Shown here in pieces: positions 41,303 to 50,226 of a DNA stretch of 64,000 nt. A model generated the notes under the pieces. It saw nothing but the letters and a program-made list of their open reading frames with translations. It was not told the DNA's origin and made no database searches. The stretch is taken from assembly GCF_014640315.1 (NCBI RefSeq), contig NZ_BMGS01000001.1, positions 124,001 to 188,000 of the forward strand. The letters are read 5' to 3'. Within the stretch, counting starts at the first letter, position 1. Each line of letters opens with the position of its first letter. This DNA is from Hymenobacter glacieicola. GTDB lineage: Bacteria > Bacteroidota > Bacteroidia > Cytophagales > Hymenobacteraceae. A program made the position numbers and the translations under genes.

Positions 41303-41629
41303 AGGGAGGAAGACCAACAGGTCGGGTTATTATGTGGCAAAGCTACGTATACGCAGCCTTGTACGCATCGGGATTGGTAAAGGTACCGCATAATTTCAAA
41401 ATCAGTTCCCGTGCGCCTCCAGGCTACCCTAATGAGCGCGCTAATGGCAATGCTCTGGAATGGACTGAGGCCAACAGCTTTAGCCAGGGAATAATGATGT
41501 TAAGCTGGCAAATCCGTCTACTCGGCGGGGCGTTAGCAACAAATTGCTACTATACCTGCTATTTAGAGAGTTGTTTATAGACTATCCTACCTTGCTCACG
41601 CTTCATCACCTGCTCCTTTCCCTTCCCTA
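41303..41629. other. Divergent promoter region between tatA and the GAF-LytTR gene
   Basis: It contains the tatA promoter. A plus-strand open frame (41332-41580) has unconvincing composition and is not called. TACCTTGC at 41588-41595 may be a degenerate -7 box for the GAF-LytTR gene. Confidence 0.35.
41338..41345 (-). promoter_or_regulatory. Candidate -7 promoter box of tatA-tatA2-gatA
   Basis: Minus-strand TAGCTTTG matches TAnnTTTG exactly, 35 bases before the tatA ATG. No clear -33. Confidence 0.5.
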
Positions 41630-42583
41630 ATGTCTCCTACTTTTTCCGCCACGGAAAGCACCGTAAAGCCGCTGACCCGCCGCTTCGACGAAGCCGCTCG
41701 TCTGGAAGTTCTGCGTAATTACCGCATCCTGGACACGCCCCCCGAAGCGGCTTTTGATGACTTGGTGCGGTTGGCAGCTTATATCTGTGGTACACCTATT
41801 TCCCTGGTGTCGCTGCTGGATGCTGAGCGGCAGTGGTTTAAGGCCGAAGTGGGCCTGGGCGTTAAGAGTACACCTCGCCACCTGGCCTTTTGCCAGCACG
41901 CCATTCTCTCAGATAAGGTGTATGAAGTAGAAGATGCGACGCTGGACCCCCTTTTCAAGCAAAATGCGCTGGTTACCGGCGACCCTAACATTCGCTTTTA
42001 CGCCGGCGCACCGCTGATAACCCCCGAGGGGCAGGCGTTAGGCACCATTTGCACCATCGATACCGTGCCCCGCCGCTTAACCGAAGAGCAGCGCGATGCG
42101 CTTCGCATTTTGGCCCGGGAAGTAGTATCGCACCTAGAGTTGCGGCGGGCCCGCCTGCAGCTGGAAGAAGAAAAAATCAAGTTGGAGGGACTACTACGCA
42201 TGGCCAACGACACGGCAGAATCGTTCTACCTGAACGGAGGCCAGAATGAAATCTTTATAAAACAGGACCATAAACTGCTGCGGGTGAACACATCTGATAT
42301 CCGGTATGTAGAGGCGCTCGGCGACTACGTGAACATCTACTCCGGCCGCGAGCGGTACACGGTGTACAGCACCATGAAGGAGCTGGAAGCCAAGCTGCCC
42401 CTCCGCGACTTTGCCCGGGTACACCGTAAGTATATTGTGCGGCTAGACCGGATCATTGCCATCGAGAACGACGCCGTTATTGTTGAGGCTGGGCGTAGTG
42501 CCGAACAGGCTGCCAGCGTGCTGCCCGTGCCCATTGGTAGCTCATATAAAGCTGCGCTACTGAGCCGCCTAAATCTTATTTAA
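41630..42583 (+). CDS. GAF-LytTR transcriptional regulator
   Basis: A 317-residue one-component regulator. Residues about 25-175 form a GAF domain of the type found in sensor kinases (LEVLRNYRILDTPPEAAFDD, VSLLDAERQWFKAEVGLG, IRFYAGAPLITPEGQALG). A short coiled-coil follows (RARLQLEEEKIKLEG, about 180-195). Residues about 207-312 are a LytTR DNA-binding domain (IRYVEALGDYVNIYSG, FARVHRKYIVRLDRI). LytTR domains bind pairs of short direct repeats. There is no receiver domain and no adjacent kinase, so the GAF part presumably senses a ligand or redox state directly. Cys and His residues in AFCQHAI are notable. It is monocistronic and its target genes are unknown. Confidence 0.88.
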   Translation: MSPTFSATESTVKPLTRRFDEAARLEVLRNYRILDTPPEAAFDDLVRLAAYICGTPISLVSLLDAERQWFKAEVGLGVKSTPRHLAFCQHAILSDKVYEVEDATLDPLFKQNALVTGDPNIRFYAGAPLITPEGQALGTICTIDTVPRRLTEEQRDALRILAREVVSHLELRRARLQLEEEKIKLEGLLRMANDTAESFYLNGGQNEIFIKQDHKLLRVNTSDIRYVEALGDYVNIYSGRERYTVYSTMKELEAKLPLRDFARVHRKYIVRLDRIIAIENDAVIVEAGRSAEQAASVLPVPIGSSYKAALLSRLNLI

Positions 42584-42789
42584 GCTCAACAAGTGAGAAA
42601 AGCATTCAGAATGCGAGTATTCACCGAGGGAAAAAACACATTCGGCGAAATTGCTAGAGCAGGAAATAGCGCCGCATGTATCTTTCGTCATGTTATCGGG
42701 GATTACCCTGGCCAGGTTGGTGGCTTCACCGCCGCTAGCGGACCGGGGGAGGGATTCTGATAGCTAAGTTTGTTTTCATAGCTCAGAAA

Positions 42790-42820
42790 GACACCGCATG
42801 CTGTGCGGTGTTTTTTTTTG
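42790..42820 (+). terminator. Terminator downstream of the GAF-LytTR gene
   Basis: Stem ACACCGCA (42791-42798) with TGCGGTGT (42804-42811), loop TGCTG, followed by a run of nine T. It is 207 bases after the stop; the sequence between shows no gene. Confidence 0.85.
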
Positions 42821-42824
42821 CTAC

Positions 42825-44195
42825 CTACTTGCGGCCCAACCAGTTTTCCGGGTTCAGGTTGGAGCTGTTGTGCCACACCTGAAACTGCACCTCGGAGGTC
42901 CCTTCCGCATCCGTAGACACGGTGCCGATGGTTTGGCGAGCGCTAATGGTCTGGCCCTCACTGACGCTAACGCTGCGTAGCTTGGCGTACACCGTGAAGT
43001 AGTCACCGTGCTGCACCATTACAATGGTGTTCATGCCGGGCACGCTGGCCACGGTCAGCACTTTCCCGCTGAAAACGGCCCGCACCGGCTCCCCGGCATT
43101 GGTTTGAATATCAACGCCCCGGTTCTCTACTACTACATTCTTCAGTACGGGGTGATTGTGCCGGCCGAAGTGCTGGCTGATAAACCCCCGGCCCACGGGC
43201 CACGGCAGCCGGCCCCGGTTATCATGAAACGATGAAGCCAGCTCGGCGCCCTCCGGAGTCATCGTGACGCGGTCGACGCGTTCGGCCGCGGCTTCCGCGG
43301 CTGCTTCGGTGGCCTCGGTAGTGGTAGTGCGGGCAGTAGCCCCCGGGCTACGGGAAGGTGCGGTAGCCGCAGTGCTGGCGCGGGCCGCAGCGGCTTTAGC
43401 GGCGGCCCGCCGGGCCGCCAGGCGGGCGGCGCGGGCAATTTCTTCCCGTACCCGCTGAGCAATCAGGTTGTCGAGGCGGGTTACGGCCTGCTGGCGGGTT
43501 GCCAGCTCCTGACGTAGGCTCTGCTCTTGCTGGGTGAGTTTCGTGACGACCTGATCCTGCTGAGTTTTGAGCGTGAGCAGGTTTTTCTTTTCCGAAATCT
43601 GGGTAGTAAGCAGGGAGCCTTTTTCCTCCTGCTTCTCCTTGAGGCCCGTAAGTTGGGTGCTTAGGCGCTGCTGGGTGTGGCTGATTTGCGCAGCCTGGGC
43701 TTTGCGTACTTCCGTGTACTGGCGGATGTAGCGAAGGCGGAGCATGAACTGGTTAAACGACTCCGAGGCAAACAGAAACATGACCCGGTTGTAGCCGTTG
43801 GCCGTTTTGGAGCCGGCGTAAATCAGGCGGGCATACTCCGCCTTGAGCTGCTCCAGGCTTTGGCGGGTCTGCTGCACCTGGTTTTCCGTCTGCTTAACGT
43901 CGGTTTCAATGTAGCGCAGCTCACTGCTGATGTTCTTGATGACGCCCTGCTGCACCGTGAGCTTTTCCTTCAGCGCGTTAAGCTGCCCAACCGAGGCCTG
44001 CTTCTGCTGCTGGGTTTGCTCCAGAATCCGGCTGGTTTCGTTGATGCGCTTCAGGGTCAGGCGTCGCTCCCGCTCGAGCTGGGCCTTGCTTTTGCGGCCC
44101 GTGGAGCCCGTGCGCTGCGCCCAAGAGGCATCGGCTACCCCCAGCAACAACGCGCAACTTACTACCAGCAGCCAGCTTTTACTTTTTGCGCGCAT
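42825..44195 (-). CDS. EnvC-like murein hydrolase activator (degenerate M23/LytM)
   Basis: A 456-residue exported protein. The signal peptide ends DASWAQ (about residue 27). Residues about 35-250 form a long coiled coil (ERRLTLKRINETSRILEQ ...), followed by an Ala/Arg-rich linker (RAARLAARRAAAKAAAA). The C-terminal 125 residues are a LytM/M23 domain (GRLPWPVGRGFISQHFGRH). The catalytic zinc residues are not intact: NRGVDIQ replaces the H-x-G-x-D start, YAKL replaces YAHL and VQFQVW replaces the final HFE/HxH. As in E. coli EnvC, it is therefore probably inactive and activates an amidase for daughter-cell separation. It overlaps the DUF4292 gene by 17 bases and is last in a five- or six-gene envelope cluster. 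Confidence 0.87.
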   Translation of the reverse strand: MRAKSKSWLLVVSCALLLGVADASWAQRTGSTGRKSKAQLERERRLTLKRINETSRILEQTQQQKQASVGQLNALKEKLTVQQGVIKNISSELRYIETDVKQTENQVQQTRQSLEQLKAEYARLIYAGSKTANGYNRVMFLFASESFNQFMLRLRYIRQYTEVRKAQAAQISHTQQRLSTQLTGLKEKQEEKGSLLTTQISEKKNLLTLKTQQDQVVTKLTQQEQSLRQELATRQQAVTRLDNLIAQRVREEIARAARLAARRAAAKAAAARASTAATAPSRSPGATARTTTTEATEAAAEAAAERVDRVTMTPEGAELASSFHDNRGRLPWPVGRGFISQHFGRHNHPVLKNVVVENRGVDIQTNAGEPVRAVFSGKVLTVASVPGMNTIVMVQHGDYFTVYAKLRSVSVSEGQTISARQTIGTVSTDAEGTSEVQFQVWHNSSNLNPENWLGRK

Positions 44196-44943
44196 AGCCC
44201 TTAGGAACCGAGAAAGGGAACTGCAGCCGCTCCTTGTCCACATCTATCGAGCGGTAGGTGATGGTAAGCGTGGAGGGCGCGGCCTGGCCTTGCTGCACCT
44301 GCACCAGGCTACTGTGGGCAAACGGCTGGGCCGTGCGCTCCAAGGGCCGGAAGTCGGAGTAGTCGACGGTGAGCTTGTTTTCACTGGCCGGGGCCTGTAC
44401 CTGCAGTTGCTGAATGCGCCCACGCTCCAGGTTTACCAGCTGCTGCACCAGCAGGCCGGCCTGCTCATAATTCACGCGCTGCACCGGGCCCTCGGTAGTA
44501 ACCGTAGGCTGGGTAGTGGCGCTGAGCGGGGCCAGGTAATTGCCCAGCAGCAAGGCCTGCAGCATGTCAAAGTTGACGGGTACGTTCAGGCGCTTGCTGA
44601 GGTAGGCGAAGTCGCCGGCGTAATACTCGCGGTGGAGTTTGTCGAGCACCTGTACCGAGTCGCGGGTGATGTAAATGCGGCCGCCTTCTACCCCAATCAG
44701 CGAGGCCGAAATCCAGATGACGCTGTCCTTGCGGATGCGCACATTGATGTTGCCACTCTGCTGGTCAAACTGCGCCTTGCCTTTCGCCGCCAGAAAGCGG
44801 AAATCAACGTTAGCCGCCCGCACCGACTCCGGCATGGGCACCGTTGGTTTGCTGGCCTTGGAGCCAATGGAAAGCAATTTGCGGTTGCAGCTACCCAGCA
44901 TCAACGTGGCGCTGAGCAGCACCAGCAGGAGGCGGTTACTCAT
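44179..44943 (-). CDS. DUF4292 lipoprotein
   Basis: A 254-residue lipoprotein: the signal peptide ends in the lipobox LGSC (Cys about residue 19). The mature part matches DUF4292, a Bacteroidota family with LolA/LolB-like features: DSVIWISASLIGVEGGRIYI, then a helical middle (LNVPVNFDMLQALLLGN) and strands to the C terminus. LolB-type proteins receive lipoproteins at the outer membrane; the role of DUF4292 itself is not established. It overlaps the TPR gene upstream by 8 bases and the EnvC-like gene downstream by 17 bases, so the three are translated as a coupled operon. Confidence 0.85.
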   Translation of the reverse strand: MSNRLLLVLLSATLMLGSCNRKLLSIGSKASKPTVPMPESVRAANVDFRFLAAKGKAQFDQQSGNINVRIRKDSVIWISASLIGVEGGRIYITRDSVQVLDKLHREYYAGDFAYLSKRLNVPVNFDMLQALLLGNYLAPLSATTQPTVTTEGPVQRVNYEQAGLLVQQLVNLERGRIQQLQVQAPASENKLTVDYSDFRPLERTAQPFAHSSLVQVQQGQAAPSTLTITYRSIDVDKERLQFPFSVPKGYARKK

Positions 44944-46756
44944 ATAGTTTCTTGTCTTTTATCTTCCGGTCGATGAGCGGGGAAGCACCGCCTGTTTTTT
45001 TGGCTTTCTGCCACTCCGCCAGCGCCTTATCAGCCTCGCCCAGCTTGAATAGCACGTCGCCGTAGTGCTCGATTACGGTAGCATCCGTGGTCGTCTTCAG
45101 GGCTTTTTCAAACTGCTGCCGGGCCCCGTCGTAGTCTTTCAGCCGGTAGAGCACCCAGCCGTAGGTATCGAGGTAGGTGTCGTTATCGGGGTTCTGCTTG
45201 ACCAGCTTGCCCGCCATTTCCTTGGCCTTGTCCAGCTTCTCGCCCCGCAGGGAAAGGTAGTAGCTGTAGTTATTCAGCGCCTGGGCGTTGTTGGCGTCAA
45301 AGGTCAGGGCCGCTTCGTAAGCTGCATCCGACTTAGCGTATTCCTTCAACTCGTGGTAGGTGTCGCCGAGCTGGGTGTCGAACTGCGCCAGCAACTCGGG
45401 GTTGTCGGTGGCCAGCTTGCGGCCGTACTCCAACGATTTGATGGCCTTGGTGGGCTGCTTTTTCAACTGGTGGCCTACGCCGTTGTAAAACCACAGCGGA
45501 GCCTGGTTGGGGAATAGCTCCAGGGCCTGCTCCGTGTGCGTGAGCAAGGAATCAACCTGGTTTAGCTCGGCATCAATCAATACTACCTGCTGCCAGATCT
45601 GGTAGCGGGAGTTGTCGAGCTGAATGGCCTTGAGGTAGTTGGTGCGGGCGGCGGGCCGGTTACCGGTTACCGTCTGAATGTCGCCGGCAATGGAAAAGGC
45701 CTTGGCTTCGCGCGGATGCACCCGGGTAGTAATGGCGGCCAGGTCCTGGGCCGTTTGGTTGAGGGCCGGGTTGGGCAGCTGCTTGATGTAGTCAACCAGA
45801 ATCCGAACCTTGTCGTCGATGTCCAGGGCCGGGCTTTCAAAGGCCAGCTTGATTTGCTTTTCCGACTCCGGGGCGTTGTTCTGCTGCCGGTACACGTCGG
45901 CCAGAATCATGCGGGCCCGCGGATTATCAGGGTCCTGCTTGAGGGCCTGCTGCGCTACCCGAATGGCGTCGGGAAAACGGTTGTTGGCCGCGTACATCTG
46001 GGCCTGGGCCAGCACGTAGCGTACCTCGTTCGGGTTGGCCGTAATCAGGACTTCGCCTTCCTTCAGGGCCTTGTCGAGGTTGTTTTGCTTAAGGTAGATC
46101 TGCTGCTTTTTGAAGGATACCTCATCCAACGGCCCAAACTGCTTTTCCGCCTGGTCGAAGGTCGCCAGCGCCTCGTTTAGCTTGCCCTGGGCAATGTACA
46201 GATCGGCTAGGTTGAAGAGGTAGTAGCCCGAGTTAGGCACCTGCTTAATCAGCGTAGTGTACACGCCAATGGCTTGGTCGAACTGCTTTTGCGAGGCGTA
46301 AATCTGGGCCAGCAGCAAGTAGTAGTAGGCGTTCTGGGGGTCTAGCTTCACGGCTGCCTGCGCAAAGTTGGTGGCATCCTGGAGGTTGCCGCTTAGCAGG
46401 TTGGTTTCAGCAATTTTATAATTGACGGCCGCATTGGTGGGGTTGAGGGCGTACGCCTTTAGCAGCCGCTCCAGGGCCTTGTTGTAATCTTCCAGCAACA
46501 CAAACCGCACCCCGTCCACGAAATAAGCCTCGCTCATTTCCCGGTCCTTCTCCGATAAGGGGCGTTTTTGCTGAGCGGCGGCGTCCAGGGCCGCCCTACG
46601 GGCCAACTCCTTGCGCTCTTTGCGCGTCAGCTTGCGGGGCTTCTTTTCCGGAGCCGCAGTAGAAGTGGGAGCCGCCGGCTTTGCCTGTTGGGCGTACCCG
46701 GGGCTGGCCACCAGCAGGCCCAGCAGAAGCACAGAAAAAGCACCGAATCGACTCAT
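44936..46756 (-). CDS. TPR-repeat protein, periplasmic
   Basis: A 606-residue exported protein: signal peptide (1-22, ending GYAQQ), a short basic Lys/Arg-rich region, then at least ten tetratricopeptide repeats from about residue 70 to 590 (for example ALERLLKAYALNPTNAAVNY, AIGVYTTLIKQVPNSGYYLF, ARMILADVYRQQNNAPESEK, AKSDAAYEAALTFDANNAQA). TPR solenoids are protein-protein scaffolds. It is the first of the coupled TPR-DUF4292-EnvC genes, which suggests a wall- or outer-membrane-associated assembly (inference). A REP pair sits between this gene and the nucleotidyltransferase gene upstream. Confidence 0.9.
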   Translation of the reverse strand: MSRFGAFSVLLLGLLVASPGYAQQAKPAAPTSTAAPEKKPRKLTRKERKELARRAALDAAAQQKRPLSEKDREMSEAYFVDGVRFVLLEDYNKALERLLKAYALNPTNAAVNYKIAETNLLSGNLQDATNFAQAAVKLDPQNAYYYLLLAQIYASQKQFDQAIGVYTTLIKQVPNSGYYLFNLADLYIAQGKLNEALATFDQAEKQFGPLDEVSFKKQQIYLKQNNLDKALKEGEVLITANPNEVRYVLAQAQMYAANNRFPDAIRVAQQALKQDPDNPRARMILADVYRQQNNAPESEKQIKLAFESPALDIDDKVRILVDYIKQLPNPALNQTAQDLAAITTRVHPREAKAFSIAGDIQTVTGNRPAARTNYLKAIQLDNSRYQIWQQVVLIDAELNQVDSLLTHTEQALELFPNQAPLWFYNGVGHQLKKQPTKAIKSLEYGRKLATDNPELLAQFDTQLGDTYHELKEYAKSDAAYEAALTFDANNAQALNNYSYYLSLRGEKLDKAKEMAGKLVKQNPDNDTYLDTYGWVLYRLKDYDGARQQFEKALKTTTDATVIEHYGDVLFKLGEADKALAEWQKAKKTGGASPLIDRKIKDKKLYE

Positions 46757-46761
46757 GAAAA

Positions 46762-46847
46762 CAGTAGCGCGGACCCTACGGCCGCGGTTTGGAAACGAGG
46801 AAACCTAACCCCAACACGACAGACCCGGGTAAAGGTCCGCGCTACTG
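46762..46847. repeat. Second GTAG-headed inverted REP-type pair
   Basis: CAGTAGCGCGGACC (46762-46775) and GGTCCGCGCTACTG (46834-46847) are exact inverted copies with 58 bases between. Each outer end is GTAG followed by an imperfect palindrome (left: CGCGGACC-CTAC-GGCCGCG with a bulged A). It fills most of the 114-bp gap between the nucleotidyltransferase and TPR genes and begins 6 bases upstream of the TPR start codon. It shares GTAGCGCG ends with the element near mutS. Confidence 0.7.
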
Positions 46848-46870
46848 AAACGTCAGGAGACGCAAAAATA

Positions 46871-47881
46871 TCACACGCGCAGCGTGTTGTAGTCTCCCAG
46901 GCTCAAATCATTGGGCGTGCTGGCAACGGTAGCGTGGCTGCCCACCATGGAGTTGGTCAGGTTGGCGTGCAGCACCGTGGCCGACTGCTGCACGATGGAG
47001 TTAGAAACGATGGACGCGCGTACGTTGGTATGGTTGCCTAAGGAAACGTGCGGGCCTACCACCGAATCGGTAATGATAACGCCTTCGCCGATGTACACCG
47101 GCGGAATCAGGACGGAATTGGTTACCTGCGCGGACTCCGACACCAGGTTTTCGCCGCGCTCCTGCAGGTACTCCAGGTAACGCTGGTTGGTGAATACGGT
47201 AGCATCCTTGTTGCCACAGTCGAGCCACTCGGTCACGCGGCCGGGCACGAAGGAGGTACCCTTGTTCTTCATGTTCTCCAGGGCGTTGGTGAGCTGGTAC
47301 TCGCCTTTGTCCTTGATGTCGTTGTCGAGCAGGTATTGCAGCTCGTTTTTCAGGTACTCGCCATCCTTGAAGTAGTAGATGCCGATGATGGCCAGGTCGG
47401 AAACAAACTCCTGGGGTTTCTCCACGAAGTCGGTAATCTGGCCCTGCTCGTTGAGCTTCACTACCCCGAACGGCTTGGGGTCGTCTACGCGCTGCACCCA
47501 GATGGTGCCCTCGGCGGAAGAATCCAGAATGAAATCAGCCTTAAACAGCGTATCAGCAAAGGCTACTACCACCGGACCATCGAGGGCCGACTGGGCGCAC
47601 AGGATGGCGTGGGCCGTGCCCAGGGGCTCGTCCTGGTAATGAATAGTGCCCTTGGCACCTACGGAATCGGCAATCTGCACGAGGCTTTTCTCCACCTCCG
47701 CGCCAAAGCGCCCGATAATAAAGGCCACTTCCTCTACCTGCTCGCCGCATACTTTGGCAATGTCTTCCACCAGGCGCTGCACAATAGGCTTGCCGGCAAT
47801 CGGAATCAGGGGCTTAGGAACAGTGAGCGTGTGGGGGCGCATGCGCTTCCCCATACCAGCCATCGGGACGATGATTTTCAT
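46871..47881 (-). CDS. Sugar-phosphate nucleotidyltransferase (RmlA-like)
   Basis: A 336-residue enzyme. The N-terminal nucleotidyltransferase domain (about 1-240) begins MKIIVPMAGMGKRMRPHTL with the G-x-G-x-R nucleotide-binding signature and has PKPLIPIAGKPIV and FADTLFKADF for substrate binding. The C-terminal about 80 residues form a left-handed beta-helix (PPVYIGEGVIITDSVVGP, VRASIVSNSIVQQSATV). It would make an NDP-sugar (dTDP- or UDP-glucose type; the exact sugar is uncertain) for surface glycans. It is downstream of dut and the flippase on the same strand. A -7-like box TACCTTTC (47896-47903) suggests its own promoter. Confidence 0.87.
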   Translation of the reverse strand: MKIIVPMAGMGKRMRPHTLTVPKPLIPIAGKPIVQRLVEDIAKVCGEQVEEVAFIIGRFGAEVEKSLVQIADSVGAKGTIHYQDEPLGTAHAILCAQSALDGPVVVAFADTLFKADFILDSSAEGTIWVQRVDDPKPFGVVKLNEQGQITDFVEKPQEFVSDLAIIGIYYFKDGEYLKNELQYLLDNDIKDKGEYQLTNALENMKNKGTSFVPGRVTEWLDCGNKDATVFTNQRYLEYLQERGENLVSESAQVTNSVLIPPVYIGEGVIITDSVVGPHVSLGNHTNVRASIVSNSIVQQSATVLHANLTNSMVGSHATVASTPNDLSLGDYNTLRV

Positions 47882-47974
47882 ACGGGTGTGGTATTGAAAG
47901 GTAAAAGTTGATTTTAAGGGTAATATGGGCCTAAGCAGGTACTGGTTACGTAAGGATGGGCTGCTAGTGCGAGG

Positions 47975-48409
47975 TTACTGCCGGCCGGTGCTGCCGTAGC
48001 CGCCGGCGCCACGGGCCGTGTCGCTAAGGGCCGCAACGAGCTGCCACGCTACGGTTTCGTGGCGGGCCACTACCAGCTGGGCAATACGCTCCCCATCCTG
48101 CACCACGAACTCCTGGTCGGAGAGGTTCACGAGCAGCACCTTTAGCTCGCCGCGGTAGTCCGCATCGATGGTGCCTGGGCTGTTCACCAAACCAATGCCG
48201 TGTTTGTACGCCAAGCCGCTACGGGGCCGCACCTGCATTTCGTAGCCTACTGGAATTTCCAGAAACAGGCCGGTCGGAATAAGGGCGCGTTGCAGGGGCT
48301 TCAACGTAACGGGCTCGTCGAGGTTGGCCCGCACATCCATGCCGGCGGCGTGGGCCGTTTGGTACTCCGGCAGCGGATGCTTGGAGGTATTGATAACGGA
48401 AATCAGCAT
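47975..48409 (-). CDS. dut: dUTP diphosphatase
   Basis: A 144-residue trimeric dUTPase with all five motifs: GMDVRA (1), [12 protein letters not shown] (2), [16 protein letters not shown] (3, catalytic Asp), RIAQLVV (4) and [10 protein letters not shown] (5, Tyr in place of the more common Phe). It hydrolyses dUTP to dUMP, keeping uracil out of DNA. ATG 48409 is chosen; the frame extends five codons upstream. Bacteroidota often place dut between a flippase gene and a nucleotidyltransferase gene, as here. Confidence 0.95.
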   Translation of the reverse strand: MLISVINTSKHPLPEYQTAHAAGMDVRANLDEPVTLKPLQRALIPTGLFLEIPVGYEMQVRPRSGLAYKHGIGLVNSPGTIDADYRGELKVLLVNLSDQEFVVQDGERIAQLVVARHETVAWQLVAALSDTARGAGGYGSTGRQ

Positions 48410-48582
48410 GAAGCAAAGAAGCACAGGCAGTTGCCCGCACCAAAGGTAGAAGGAGAAGAACAGGTTACCGCACTGTTTTGGCGGATTACGAGGAAATACT
48501 GGATGATTCCGATGCGGTATTTCCCCATGAAACGGCTCAAGCTAGCGTAATTTCACGGGTTTCAAGGCCGAAGCCGCCAAAT

Positions 48583-50082
48583 TCAGAGGGCGCGCAGCCG
48601 GCGGCCTTCCACCAAAGCAATCAGACCCACAAAACCCAGTGTTAGCAGGGCGTGGAAGGCGTAGCGGGGCCAGCCGGCCGCCACGGGCAACCACCAGCTC
48701 AGAGCCACAACGCCCACGGCCAGCGCCAGCCACGTCAGCAACCGAGCAATGGGGTAGGGGACGGGAAAGTGCCGCTCCCCCAGCCACCAGCACAGGGCCG
48801 CCATCAGGAAGTAGCAGGCTAGGGTGGCAATAGCCGAGCCCATGTAACCCAGCAGCGGAATCAGCAGGAAGTTAAGCACGACCGTCAGGGCTGCCCCGGC
48901 AAAGCCAATGTAGGTGCCGTAGTACGTTTTGTCAGTGAGCTTAAACCACACCGAGAGGTTCCAGTACACGCCCAGAAACAGGTAAGCCAGCAGCAGTACC
49001 GGTACTACCGCCAAGCCCTGCAGGTATTCGGGCCGGCGCAGGAATATCTGGGCCACCAAATCTACGTTCACGCTCACGCCCACAAACAGCATGGTGCAGC
49101 AGAGCGTGAACCACTTCAGCACGAGGGCAAACGTGTAGGGTGAGTTCTTTTCGTTGCTCTGGGCGAAGAAAAACGGCTCGGCTGCGTACTTAAAGGCCTG
49201 AATAACAAGGCTCATCAGGACGCTGATTTTGTAGCAGGCCCCGTAGATGCCTACGGCCGCCAGGTTGCTTTGGCCGGGGTAAAAGTTCTCTGGCAGCCAC
49301 ATGGGTAGGATAATCCGGTCCAGCATTTCGTTAACCATACCGGCCACTCCCATGAGCATAATGGGGTAGGCGTACTGCAGCAGGGGCCGCAAGGGCTCCA
49401 GGTTCAGGCGGAAGCGGAAATCCAGCAGCTCCCGACCCAGCAGCACCAGCGTAAAGGCCGAGGCGGCCAGATTGGCGAGGAACACGTAGCCCACCCCAAG
49501 GGTAGGGTTGTACACGCTTTCCACCAGGGGGCGCAGGCCCGGCAGGTAGTTGCCGGCCAGCACATCGGGACAGAGCACGATGAAAAACAGGTTCAGTCCG
49601 ATATTGAGCAGAATGCTAGCCAGCCGAATTCCGGCAAACTTGCGGGCCTTGTTTTCCAGCCGCAGCCGGGCAAATGGAATGGCCGCCACGGCGTCGAGCC
49701 CGAGAATAATGGCAATCCAGACGGCGTACTGTTCGTGGCCGGCCGGCAGGCTCAGCAGGCTCATCAGGGGCCGGGCCAGCAGGGCCACTACCCCGCTGAA
49801 CACGACGCTGGTAAGCACCAGTAGGGTCATAACCCGGTCGTAGAGCTCCTGGCGGTCGGTGCCGGGCCGGTTGGCAAAGCGGAAGTAAGTGGTTTCCATG
49901 CCGTAGGTGAACAGCACGTTCAGAAACGAAACGTAGGCGTACAGTCCCGTCACGATGCCGTACTCCGCCGCTGCAAACCGCCCGGTGTACACCCGCACCA
50001 GCAAGAACGTCAGCACGCGCCCCACAATGCTGCTCAGGCCGTACACGGCCGTTTGCGAAGCCAGTCGCTTGGCTATACTCAT
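48583..50082 (-). CDS. Polysaccharide (Wzx/MurJ-superfamily) flippase
   Basis: A 499-residue integral membrane protein with about 14 hydrophobic segments. The N terminus (KRLASQTAVYGLSSIVGR, VRVYTGRFAAAEYGIVTGLY) is typical of polysaccharide flippases. It is larger than and clearly different from the flippase at 17833. This subfamily sits next to dut and a nucleotidyltransferase in many Bacteroidota, so it probably handles a conserved lipid-linked glycan. The last 50 residues include a basic tail (EGRRLRAL). A -7-like box TAGCTTTC lies 6 bases before the ATG (50089-50096). Confidence 0.87.
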   Translation of the reverse strand: MSIAKRLASQTAVYGLSSIVGRVLTFLLVRVYTGRFAAAEYGIVTGLYAYVSFLNVLFTYGMETTYFRFANRPGTDRQELYDRVMTLLVLTSVVFSGVVALLARPLMSLLSLPAGHEQYAVWIAIILGLDAVAAIPFARLRLENKARKFAGIRLASILLNIGLNLFFIVLCPDVLAGNYLPGLRPLVESVYNPTLGVGYVFLANLAASAFTLVLLGRELLDFRFRLNLEPLRPLLQYAYPIMLMGVAGMVNEMLDRIILPMWLPENFYPGQSNLAAVGIYGACYKISVLMSLVIQAFKYAAEPFFFAQSNEKNSPYTFALVLKWFTLCCTMLFVGVSVNVDLVAQIFLRRPEYLQGLAVVPVLLLAYLFLGVYWNLSVWFKLTDKTYYGTYIGFAGAALTVVLNFLLIPLLGYMGSAIATLACYFLMAALCWWLGERHFPVPYPIARLLTWLALAVGVVALSWWLPVAAGWPRYAFHALLTLGFVGLIALVEGRRLRAL

Positions 50083-50226
50083 TTAATGGAAAGCTAAATT
50101 CAAGGGAAAAGGAAAGCCAAGCGGGCAGGAAAAGGCCGGGGCGGCCACTGCCTGCACGGCAAATGACTACCCCGGTCCCGTAACATCAGTAAAAAATTCT
50201 GGGCCGCTGGCAGAGGTAGCCAGCTG

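Noticed and set aside
41332..41580. 82-codon plus-strand frame between tatA and the GAF-LytTR gene
   Set aside because: Starts inside the minus-strand tatA promoter, has no conserved motif and unusual composition.
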